Assembly (NCBI GenBank): GCA_024280585.1
Contig: JAJRPW010000167.1
Span: 1 to 6,449 of the forward strand
Length of the DNA: 6,449 bases
Source of the DNA: Alphaproteobacteria bacterium
GTDB taxonomy: Bacteria > Pseudomonadota > Alphaproteobacteria > Rickettsiales > UBA6187
Direction: 5' to 3'
Positions 1 through 4,706 of the stretch are shown in pieces (position 1 is the first letter of the stretch; each line of letters starts with the position of its first letter). Under the pieces are notes generated by a model. That model had not been told where the DNA came from and searched no databases. It worked only from the letters and a program-made list of their open reading frames with translations. The translations under genes and the position numbers were made by a program.

Positions 1-62
1 GGTGAATTGAGTCGCTGGAAAATAATTTTATTGTGTAGAGGTTAAATATTTTCAAAAACTCC

Positions 63-94
63 TTGACTCAGGACTATGGTCAAAGGTTTATAAT
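63..94 (+). promoter_or_regulatory. MerR-type promoter/operator with 20-bp spacer
   Basis: A -35 hexamer TTGACT (63-68) and a perfect -10 TATAAT (89-94) are separated by 20 bp instead of the usual 17. This over-long spacing is the hallmark of promoters activated by MerR-family proteins, which untwist the spacer when metal binds. The spacer holds an imperfect dyad centred near 76.5: GAC (72-74) against GTC (79-81), and outer AC (66-67) against GT (86-87). The stretch AAGGTTTA just before the -10 resembles CueR-type operators as I recall them. The site lies directly upstream of the merR-like gene on the same strand, so the regulator probably controls its own operon. Spacing and hexamers are seen directly; activation is inferred from the family. 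Confidence 0.8.
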
Positions 95-114
95 AACCTT
101 ATATGGAGGTTTTT

Positions 115-522
115 ATGTCTGGTTTAAGCATTGGAAAGTTGGCAAAAGCTTGCGCAGTGAAGATTGATACTGTTCGTTATTATGAACGCAAAGGGCTTGT
201 TATGCCTATAGATAGAACCGAGTCAGGCTATCGTGTTTATAGTGAGGATAGCGTGAAGCGGCTGCGTTTTGTGCGAAAAGCGCAAAGTCTTGGTTTTACC
301 CTGGAAGAAATAAAAGAGTTGCTGGAACTTAGCGATATGCCTGAGGCTGATTGCGCTGATATACGAGAAAAAGCATCTGCAAAAATTAAGGAAGTTGAAA
401 AACGTATTGCCGATTTAATAGCAATAAAAGAAAGCCTGGGAGAATTGGCTGAATTTTGTCCGGGTAAGGGCAAGCCGCTAAATGAATGCAGCATCTTAAA
501 ACATTTTTATGGGGATAATTAA
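115..522 (+). CDS. MerR-family heavy-metal-responsive transcriptional regulator
   Basis: This 135-residue protein has the usual MerR layout. An N-terminal winged helix-turn-helix begins LSIGKLAKACAV and continues with DTVRYYERKGL (residues 4-28), GYRVY (38-42) and RLRFVRKAQSLGF (49-61). A dimerisation helix follows at about 80-113, then a C-terminal metal loop. C80, C115 and C125 match the spacing of the ZntR ligands C79/C114/C124 and are close to the MerR mercury ligands C82/C117/C126. The ending CSILKHF resembles ZntR CSILEAL. ZntR's second loop ligands (C115 and H119) are absent, which favours a three-cysteine sensor of a soft ion (Hg, Pb or Cd) over zinc; the metal itself is inferred. Start: GGAGG at 105-109 lies 5 nt before the ATG at 115, and the ATG at 103 sits inside that ribosome site. 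It is the first gene of the operon and its stop overlaps the next start (TAATG). Confidence 0.9.
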   Translation: MSGLSIGKLAKACAVKIDTVRYYERKGLVMPIDRTESGYRVYSEDSVKRLRFVRKAQSLGFTLEEIKELLELSDMPEADCADIREKASAKIKEVEKRIADLIAIKESLGELAEFCPGKGKPLNECSILKHFYGDN

Positions 523-1403
523 TGCGCATCAAAATTCTTGCACTAGCTGTATTCAGCATTGCTCAAAGTGGTATTGCCGTTGCTGCGCCACTAACTTTCA
601 ACACTGCCCTTCCTGTAAGCAAGGGTGCGTATATTTTACGTGAACAATTTATCGTCACGAAATCCAGCGAAGATCCAAGCGGTGCAGGTCGTGACCGCAC
701 CGAACTTAGCGTCCTTTCAACACTTGTCTATGGTGTTACTCCTGATTTTGCTTTGTTTACTACCATACCATATACAGACCGCCGACTTGATAGCAATACA
801 AACACACGCAGCGCACGAGGCATTGGCGATACCAAAATATTCGGGCGTTATACTGTTTACCAGAATGATTTTAAGGGTGGAACATTTCGTATTTCACCGT
901 TTGCCGGATTGAAATTACCAACCGGTGAGGATGATAAAACTGATAGCTCCGGCAAATTACCTATGAGTGTTCAAACAGGCACTGGCTCATTGGATACATT
1001 TGGTGGCTTGGTAGCCACTTACGGCAGCGTTAATTGGGAGGTTGATGGTCAAATCAGCTATAGTGCAAACAACGAAGCCGGTGGCTTTGAAGCCGGAGAT
1101 ATTGCCCGCGCCGATGCCTCGCTGCAATATCGTTTGCTACCTGTGAAATTAAGCAGCGATACGGATTATTTTATCAACGGAATTTTAGAAGCTAATCTGA
1201 TTCATAAGGATAAAAACCAGATAAACAATATCAGCGATCCAAACAGTGGCGGTACAACGGTTTTTATTGTTCCTGGCATTCAATATGCTGCCCAGGATTG
1301 GGTTGCTGAAATGGGCATACAAATTCCTGTAGCACAAGATTTGAATGGTACGGCATTAGAGAATGATTACATATGGCGTACCGGATTTAGAGTGATTTTT
1401 TAA
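522..1403 (+). CDS. Outer-membrane beta-barrel protein, Phenol_MetA_deg-type transporter
   Basis: This 293-residue protein has a signal peptide with a short basic start (MRIK), a hydrophobic core and a likely cleavage after AVA at residue 21. The mature part alternates polar and hydrophobic residues as beta-strands do, with family-like blocks RGIGDTKIFGRY, FRISPFAGLKLPTGEDD, GSLDTFGGLVATYG and RADASLQYRLLP. It ends in phenylalanine (GFRVIF), the usual signal for BAM-dependent barrel insertion. The family is usually annotated only as 'transporter' or 'MetA pathway of phenol degradation'; the substrate is not established. Its place between a metal-sensing MerR and MerP/MerT-like genes suggests a metal-related outer-membrane role, such as passage or binding of ions or ligands. 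The ATG overlaps the merR-like stop by one base, and GGGGA at 511-515 serves as ribosome site. No MetA-type phenol genes are nearby. Confidence 0.82.
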   Translation: MRIKILALAVFSIAQSGIAVAAPLTFNTALPVSKGAYILREQFIVTKSSEDPSGAGRDRTELSVLSTLVYGVTPDFALFTTIPYTDRRLDSNTNTRSARGIGDTKIFGRYTVYQNDFKGGTFRISPFAGLKLPTGEDDKTDSSGKLPMSVQTGTGSLDTFGGLVATYGSVNWEVDGQISYSANNEAGGFEAGDIARADASLQYRLLPVKLSSDTDYFINGILEANLIHKDKNQINNISDPNSGGTTVFIVPGIQYAAQDWVAEMGIQIPVAQDLNGTALENDYIWRTGFRVIF

Positions 1404-1424
1404 CTTAATTTATGGAGCAACAAA

Positions 1425-1730
1425 ATGAAAAAACTATTACTTACAACATTTGCAATCACGGCATTTAGCGCAAATGCATTTGCCGCTGACGTACAATATA
1501 ACATACGGGTGGACGGTATTACCTGTCCGTTTTGTGTCAAAACTTCCGCCAAAGCTCTCAAGAAAATTGATGGTGTAAAAGAAGTTGGAGCTGATTTAGA
1601 GGAAGGAATTATTAAAGTTTGCGCCGATGAAAAAGTAAAATTCAGCGATGAGCAGCTTACCAAATTATTTATTGAAAAAGGCTTCACATATCGCAGCATG
1701 ACAAAACAAGATCAGTGTGATCCGGCATGA
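1425..1730 (+). CDS. merP-like: MerP-like periplasmic heavy-metal-associated (HMA) protein
   Basis: A 101-residue secreted protein. The signal peptide MKKLLLTTFAITAFSANAFA is probably cut after A20 (AFA|AD). The mature part is one HMA domain with beta-alpha-beta order: a first strand YNIRVDG, the metal loop GITCPFC with C34 and C37, a helix KTSAKALKKIDGV (39-51) and a strand GIIKVCAD (61-68). MerP proteins carry GMTCxxC at the same place and pass Hg(II) from the periplasm to MerT. CPFC differs from the classical CAAC, and there are two further cysteines, C66 and C98, near the end. The ribosome site GGAG (1414-1417) lies 7 nt before the ATG. The stop overlaps the next start as ATGA, indicating translational coupling. 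The HMA domain and export are clear; mercury as the cargo is inferred from the MerR and MerT-like partners. Confidence 0.87.
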   Translation: MKKLLLTTFAITAFSANAFAADVQYNIRVDGITCPFCVKTSAKALKKIDGVKEVGADLEEGIIKVCADEKVKFSDEQLTKLFIEKGFTYRSMTKQDQCDPA

Positions 1731-1993
1731 CAGAATTAAACTCCACCATCACTTGCCCTAAATGTGGCTTCTCTAAAGCGGAGGAGATGCCAACGGATGC
1801 TTGCCAGTGGTTTTATGAATGTACGGGTTGCGGTGAATTGCTAAAACCACTTAAAGGTGATTGCTGCGTATTTTGTTCATATGCTGATATTCCGTGTCCG
1901 CCTATACAAGAGTCTTTAGTCGCCGGAGGCGTTAGGCCCATTGCGAAGCAGGGGCAATCAAATAATAAAAATGGAGGAGGCTGTTGTGGCTGA
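1727..1993 (+). CDS. GDCCVxC-domain cysteine-rich small protein
   Basis: An 88-residue protein with 11 cysteines. An N-terminal zinc-ribbon-like half has CPKC (C10, C13) and CTGC (C32, C35), with C26 between them. The diagnostic block GDCCVFCSY (residues 44-52) follows, then CPPIQ (57-61), a low-complexity Asn/Gly linker and a terminal CCG (C86, C87). This is the 'GDCCVxC domain-containing (seleno)protein' family, whose name records that some members have selenocysteine; here every such position is an ordinary Cys codon. There is no signal peptide, so it is probably cytosolic. No enzymatic activity is established to my knowledge. Its position between MerP-like and MerT-like genes suggests a thiol-rich metal acceptor, buffer or redox partner at the inner face of the transporter (inference). 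The start overlaps the merP-like stop (ATGA) and no strong ribosome site is visible, so translation is probably coupled. Confidence 0.85.
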   Translation: MTELNSTITCPKCGFSKAEEMPTDACQWFYECTGCGELLKPLKGDCCVFCSYADIPCPPIQESLVAGGVRPIAKQGQSNNKNGGGCCG

Positions 1994-2366
1994 TGAAATA
2001 AAAAAACCAAGGAAATGGGGAGTGCTGATATTATTTGCCTCGGCAACAACATTGCTTTGCTGCGCCCTGCCAATTTTGTTAGTCAGCCTTGGCATGGGAG
2101 CGGTGGTTGCTTCACTTTATGGTGATTATTTACCGTGGCTTAGGTGGTTTGGTCTGCATGAGTATATAACATTCGGCGTAACATTTTCAATTCTAGCCAT
2201 TGCAGCATGGGCAATATACCGTCCGGGGCGTACATGTCCTGCTGATGCGGAACTTGCCAAGCAATGTAATTCCGCCCACAAATGGAATATTCGCTTTTTA
2301 TGGGGAAGCATTGCTGTGTGGTGCGTTGGTGCTTTTACGGCGTTTGTATTGCCGTTTTTTGCGTAA
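1986..2366 (+). CDS. merT-like: MerT-like inner-membrane mercuric transport protein
   Basis: A 126-residue membrane protein with about three transmembrane helices (roughly residues 12-45, 58-78 and 101-125). The first helix carries a vicinal pair C25-C26 in LLCCALPILLVSLG, matching the C24-C25 pair of MerT that takes Hg(II) from MerP. A second pair, C84 and C94, lies in the loop after helix two (RPGRTCP...QCN), comparable to MerT C76/C82. The tail AFVLPFFA resembles the MerT ending VPFFY. The start chosen is GTG at 1986: an excellent ribosome site GGAGGAGG (1973-1980) lies 5 nt upstream. In-frame ATGs at 1941 and 1971 lack a proper site; the latter abuts this site itself. It overlaps the preceding gene by 8 nt and closes the operon. 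Mercury specificity is inferred by homology; no merA is present. Confidence 0.85.
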   Translation: MADEIKKPRKWGVLILFASATTLLCCALPILLVSLGMGAVVASLYGDYLPWLRWFGLHEYITFGVTFSILAIAAWAIYRPGRTCPADAELAKQCNSAHKWNIRFLWGSIAVWCVGAFTAFVLPFFA

Positions 2367-2389
2367 CACACGAAAAAACTATTATTCAC

Positions 2390-2449
2390 TCACCTTACGC
2401 ACGTTAAAAATCCCCTCTCCCTTTTTGGGGAGAAGGGGTTATAAGGTGA
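2390..2449. repeat. Palindromic element with TCACCTTA terminal inverted repeats
   Basis: Between two convergent genes lies a 60-bp element bounded by perfect 8-bp inverted repeats TCACCTTA (2390-2397) and TAAGGTGA (2442-2449), with a strong hairpin inside at 2412-2438. Such nested palindromes occur as dispersed intergenic repeats in many bacterial genomes, and the CCCTCTCC...GGAGA core has that look. Only one copy is visible in this window, so the dispersed nature is a guess. It may simply be an elaborate terminator. Confidence 0.45.
2405..2438 (-). terminator. Rho-independent terminator of the minus-strand DUF457 gene
   Basis: CCCC (2412-2415) plus TCTCCC (2416-2421) pairs with GGGAGA (2428-2433) and GGGG (2435-2438), giving a 10-bp GC-rich stem with one bulged A and a 6-nt loop. 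Read on the minus strand the stem is followed by ATTTTTA (complement of 2405-2411), a classic U-tract, 13 nt after the gene's stop. On the plus strand it is followed only by TTATAA, so it should stop merT transcripts less efficiently. Confidence 0.72.
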
Positions 2450-2450
2450 A

Positions 2451-3458
2451 TTATTCAGAAAATTCACCATTTAACATAAGCCAAAATTCATCATAATGTT
2501 TATCGCTAATATTTCTTAAATTAACAAATTTCACATGCTTTTCCGGCTCAGATGGATTTATCTTGATTCCCCATAAAGACTTATCATCATATGGCAAAGT
2601 GCCATAGCGCAGATCGGCTATCATGTTGTCATAATCTGGATGCATGTATATAAAATCTTGAGAAAAATAAGAAAACCTCCTTATATCGGCTCGCTGGACA
2701 GAATCTTCGTCCAACTCAGGGAATATGGTTTCTTTATGGATCACTTGAACTTTTTTACCCTCATGAATTATCGGGTTGGTAAAGGGGGGCGCATAAACAG
2801 CATCAACGTAATAATACCCATCTGATTGGTAAACACTTCGCCATAATATATTATTACCTATTGTCGGCTTTAAGAGAATCCGCTCTATTTTATGGTTTCT
2901 ACTTACAGCTATCTGCCCCATAAAAGATTTTACCTGTTCATGTTTGATAAAACCTAACGCAAGATAACAAAACGCCAAGCCAAGCCCAACACGTACTAAA
3001 ACGGAGGATTTTCGCATGAGGCTTAGTATTATAAAAACTAACAACGTTATTGTAAAAACGGGATCAATTATTGAAATAATATTCCACGCGACACGAATAT
3101 CAGAAAAAGGCCAATAAAGCGTGGTTCCATAACCGGTACAAGCATCAAGTAGCCCATGTGTTGCAAAACCAAGGGTGGTAAATATATAGATTGTTTTAAA
3201 AGATGCTTTGCTCTTAAGTAGCAGGTACAGCGCAAGAGCAACCAACAGTCCACCAAAGGGTATAAAAGCCAGAGAATGCGTAAAATGGCGGTGATATTCT
3301 ACAAAAAGAAGGGAATCATTGGAGGATCGAATAAGCACGTCCAGATCGGGAGCCATGCCACCCAAAGCACCACAAATTGCTGCGACCTTTAAATTGTCTT
3401 TTTTTGCAAAAGATTGGGCTAAAGCAGCCCCTAATAATCCTTGTGTAAGTGGATCCAT
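2451..3458 (-). CDS. YdjM/DUF457-type membrane-bound metal-dependent hydrolase
   Basis: A 335-residue protein. The N-terminus DPLTQGLLGAALAQ, then GGMAPDLDVL (33-42), HRHFTHSL (56-63) and HGLLDACTGYG (101-111) are hallmarks of the DUF457/YdjM family, annotated as inner-membrane metal-dependent hydrolases. The likely metal ligands are D38/D40, H56, H61, H101 and D105. Four or five hydrophobic helices span about residues 24-36, 62-82, 88-108, 130-147 and 154-171. A soluble C-terminal region of some 160 residues follows and has no motif I recognise. Reaction and substrate are unknown; E. coli YdjM is known mainly as a LexA-controlled gene. Start: on the minus strand AAGG (3465-3468) lies 6 nt before the ATG. 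It is divergent from arsR and convergent with merT, so it sits between metal operons without clearly belonging to either. It reads as more AT-rich than the RND gene. Confidence 0.8.
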   Translation of the reverse strand: MDPLTQGLLGAALAQSFAKKDNLKVAAICGALGGMAPDLDVLIRSSNDSLLFVEYHRHFTHSLAFIPFGGLLVALALYLLLKSKASFKTIYIFTTLGFATHGLLDACTGYGTTLYWPFSDIRVAWNIISIIDPVFTITLLVFIILSLMRKSSVLVRVGLGLAFCYLALGFIKHEQVKSFMGQIAVSRNHKIERILLKPTIGNNILWRSVYQSDGYYYVDAVYAPPFTNPIIHEGKKVQVIHKETIFPELDEDSVQRADIRRFSYFSQDFIYMHPDYDNMIADLRYGTLPYDDKSLWGIKINPSEPEKHVKFVNLRNISDKHYDEFWLMLNGEFSE

Positions 3459-3519
3459 AAATTACCTTGGTTTTAAATGATGTCTATCATAAACTATCTG
3501 CATTTTCTGCTTTTTCTAT

Positions 3520-3547
3520 AGTTTAATAAATTTTATGGCAGTGTCAA
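3520..3547 (-). promoter_or_regulatory. Putative promoter of the minus-strand DUF457 gene
   Basis: On the minus strand a consensus -35 TTGACA (complement of 3542-3547) is followed after 16 bp by TAAACT (complement of 3520-3525), which matches four of six -10 positions. The distance to the ATG at 3458 leaves a leader of about 55 nt. The -35 falls in a 20-bp palindrome shared with the divergent arsR promoter. It is a sequence match only. Confidence 0.4.
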
Positions 3548-3561
3548 AAATATATTTGACA
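3542..3561. repeat. 20-bp palindrome containing both divergent -35 boxes
   Basis: TGTCAAA (3542-3548) and TTTGACA (3555-3561) form perfect 7-bp arms. The six central bases add two more complementary pairs, leaving a single mismatched pair in the whole 20 bp. Each arm supplies a consensus TTGACA -35, one for arsR (+) and one for the DUF457 gene (-). The symmetry could therefore arise from back-to-back promoters or be a regulator site controlling both. Confidence 0.55.
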
Positions 3562-3584
3562 AGATTCCGCCTAACTGCTAACAT
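3556..3584 (+). promoter_or_regulatory. Putative promoter of the arsR-CDF operon
   Basis: A consensus -35 TTGACA (3556-3561) is followed after exactly 17 bp by TAACAT (3579-3584), matching four of six -10 bases. Transcription would begin near 3590, inside the operator-like palindrome at 3583-3602, which suits repression by steric block. The alternative TATAAA at 3584-3589 is 22 bp from the -35 and too far. Confidence 0.55.
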
Positions 3585-3602
3585 ATAAACAGCTATTCAT
3601 AT
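3583..3602. promoter_or_regulatory. SmtB/ArsR-type 12-2-12 operator
   Basis: A 20-bp imperfect palindrome has 8 of 10 pairs complementary. On the minus strand its core reads TGAATA-GC-TGTTTA, which closely resembles the SmtB operator half-sites TGAATA-nn-TGTTCA of the cyanobacterial smt locus. It overlaps the predicted arsR -10 and start point and precedes the arsR ATG by 19 nt. The neighbouring regulator has the SmtB alpha-5 ligand set, so autorepression relieved by metal is a reasonable inference. Confidence 0.68.
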
Positions 3603-3621
3603 ATAATAAGTGTTGTGCAAT

Positions 3622-3927
3622 ATGACCGTTAAAATTGATAATGATCAAATAACCGAATTGGCTGAAATGTTTAATCTTTTGGGCGAAGCAAGCCGTTTGA
3701 AGATAATACTTGCTTGTTTGGATGAAGAACAATCAGTTGGAGCTATCAAAGAACAGGCAGGATTATCTCAATCTCTGGCAAGCCACCATTTGCGTTTACT
3801 AAAAGCCGCACGATTGATGAAAAGCCGTAAAGAAGGCAAACAGGTGTTTTACAGCGTTGCCGATGAACATATAGCTTGCGTGCTAAAAGACATGGTCGAG
3901 CATGTGGCGGAGGAAGCCCATGACTAA
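3622..3927 (+). CDS. ArsR/SmtB-family metal-sensing repressor, alpha-5 (zinc-type) site
   Basis: A 101-residue winged-helix repressor. FNLLGEASRLKIILACL (17-33) is the family's first conserved block. The helix-turn-helix runs VGAIKEQAGLSQSLASHHLRLL (39-60) and the wing is RKEGKQVFYSV (69-79). The last helix carries D81, H83, H94 and E97, the same residues in the same spacing as the SmtB zinc ligands D104, H106, H117 and E120. The CVCD-type arsenic/cadmium site of ArsR/CadC is lacking: only C32 lies near that region, along with C86. That points to zinc or a related divalent ion. Start: ATG at 3622 gives the usual family N-terminus. The GTG at 3610 has no ribosome site, and the site for 3622 is itself weak. 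It overlaps the downstream transporter gene by 8 nt, so the repressor probably governs that exporter and itself through the palindrome at 3583-3602. Confidence 0.9.
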   Translation: MTVKIDNDQITELAEMFNLLGEASRLKIILACLDEEQSVGAIKEQAGLSQSLASHHLRLLKAARLMKSRKEGKQVFYSVADEHIACVLKDMVEHVAEEAHD

Positions 3928-4570
3928 TTGCTGCGAGGAGGTTAAAAAGCCGGCTGAATGTTGCAAGGCTTCCAATGGAAAACATGGCTGGGATTGTCGT
4001 TATCGGCAAATATTATGGGTAATTTTACTCATCAATGCCGGTATGTTCTTTGTTGAAATAGCATCAGGATTTTATTCCGGCTCGCAATCGTTATTGGCAG
4101 ATGCTTTAGACTTTTTCGGTGATGCGGCAAATTATGCAATTTCTCTTTATGTGCTGAGTAAAGCAGTAAATATAAGAGCAAAAGCATCTCTTCTAAAAGG
4201 CGGTACGATGGGTATATTTGGTCTGTGGGTGCTTGGCGGAACAATTTATAAAGCAATATTTGCAGAACTTCCAAAAGCAGAAATAATGGGAGCGATAGGA
4301 TTTGCAGCATTGTTTGCTAATATTATATGCGCTGCATTGTTATATAAATATCGCAGCGGCGACAGTAATCGCGAATCGGTTTGGATTTGCAGCCGCAATG
4401 ACGCTATTGCTAATATTGCCGTAATCCTGGCTGCTGCCGGAGTGTTTTTCACTGGCACAAAATGGCCTGATTTATTCGTTGCAATAATAATTGCAGGGCT
4501 GGCACTCAGTGGTTCGTGGAGTATTATTCGTAGTGCCAAAGTGGAACTGAAAAATACGGAGACAAAGTGA
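3920..4570 (+). CDS. Short CDF-type cation efflux transporter with Cys-rich N-terminus
   Basis: A 216-residue membrane protein with six predicted helices (about 30-54, 57-80, 91-114, 121-143, 160-180 and 182-204). Cation diffusion facilitators export divalent metals by proton antiport. Helix two has D64xxxD68 in ADALDFFGDAANY, the CDF metal site. Helix five has C157xxxD161 (CSRND) where YiiP-like members have HxxxD, so one ligand appears to be cysteine. The C-terminal cytoplasmic domain of about 80 residues found in YiiP/CzcD is absent. Instead the cytosolic N-terminus holds C4, C5, C14, C15 and C26 plus H22, a likely metal-capture tail. Similar short proteins are usually annotated only as 'cation transporter'. 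Start: GGAGG (3909-3913) lies 6 nt before the ATG, inside arsR, with which it overlaps by 8 nt. Zinc or a softer ion is the likely substrate (inference). Confidence 0.85.
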   Translation: MTNCCEEVKKPAECCKASNGKHGWDCRYRQILWVILLINAGMFFVEIASGFYSGSQSLLADALDFFGDAANYAISLYVLSKAVNIRAKASLLKGGTMGIFGLWVLGGTIYKAIFAELPKAEIMGAIGFAALFANIICAALLYKYRSGDSNRESVWICSRNDAIANIAVILAAAGVFFTGTKWPDLFVAIIIAGLALSGSWSIIRSAKVELKNTETK

Positions 4571-4604
4571 TATTATATCGCTCAAATTGTGGAAAACGGC
4601 AAGA

Positions 4605-4706
4605 ATGATAGAGGCAGATATCTACGATTATGGCGCAACGGTTTACAATTCCTTCGACAAAAACATTATAACAATAATCACACCTCGCTATTATCACCAG
4701 ATTTAA
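4605..4706 (+). CDS. Possible 33-residue small ORF, unrecognised
   Basis: An ATG-started 33-codon frame begins MIEADIYDYGATVYNS and ends ITPRYYHQI. It fills most of the 107-bp gap after the CDF gene and overlaps the 3' end of the minus-strand RND gene. Its composition looks protein-like (no rare-codon runs, mixed polar and aromatic residues), but there is no convincing ribosome site and I recognise no family. It could be a small gene, the tail of a decayed gene, or chance. Nothing else, including a clear terminator for either flanking gene, is visible in this gap. Confidence 0.15.
   Translation: MIEADIYDYGATVYNSFDKNIITIITPRYYHQI

Noticed and set aside
1..62. Tail of an upstream gene (frame ending with TAA at 43-45)
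   Set aside because: Only 14 codons are visible, with no recognisable motif, so a gene cannot be supported.
103..114. ATG at 103 as the start of the MerR-like gene
   Set aside because: It overlaps the strong ribosome site GGAGG (105-109), which is well placed for the ATG at 115; the family N-terminus also fits the later start.
1941..1985. Upstream starts (1941, 1971) for the MerT-like gene
   Set aside because: Neither has its own ribosome site, and they would lengthen the overlap with the preceding gene. GTG at 1986 follows GGAGGAGG at ideal distance.
1991..1993. TGA of the GDCCVxC gene as a selenocysteine codon
   Set aside because: It follows the natural CCG end, and all family Cys/Sec positions are Cys codons. 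Read-through would run out of register with the merT-like frame that begins at 1986.
3610..3621. GTG start for the ArsR protein
   Set aside because: No ribosome site precedes it and the added residues (MLCN) are not family-like. The ATG at 3622 is preferred although its own site is weak.
3902..3919. Earlier start for the CDF transporter inside arsR
   Set aside because: The codons between 3902 and 3919 contain the ribosome site for the ATG at 3920.
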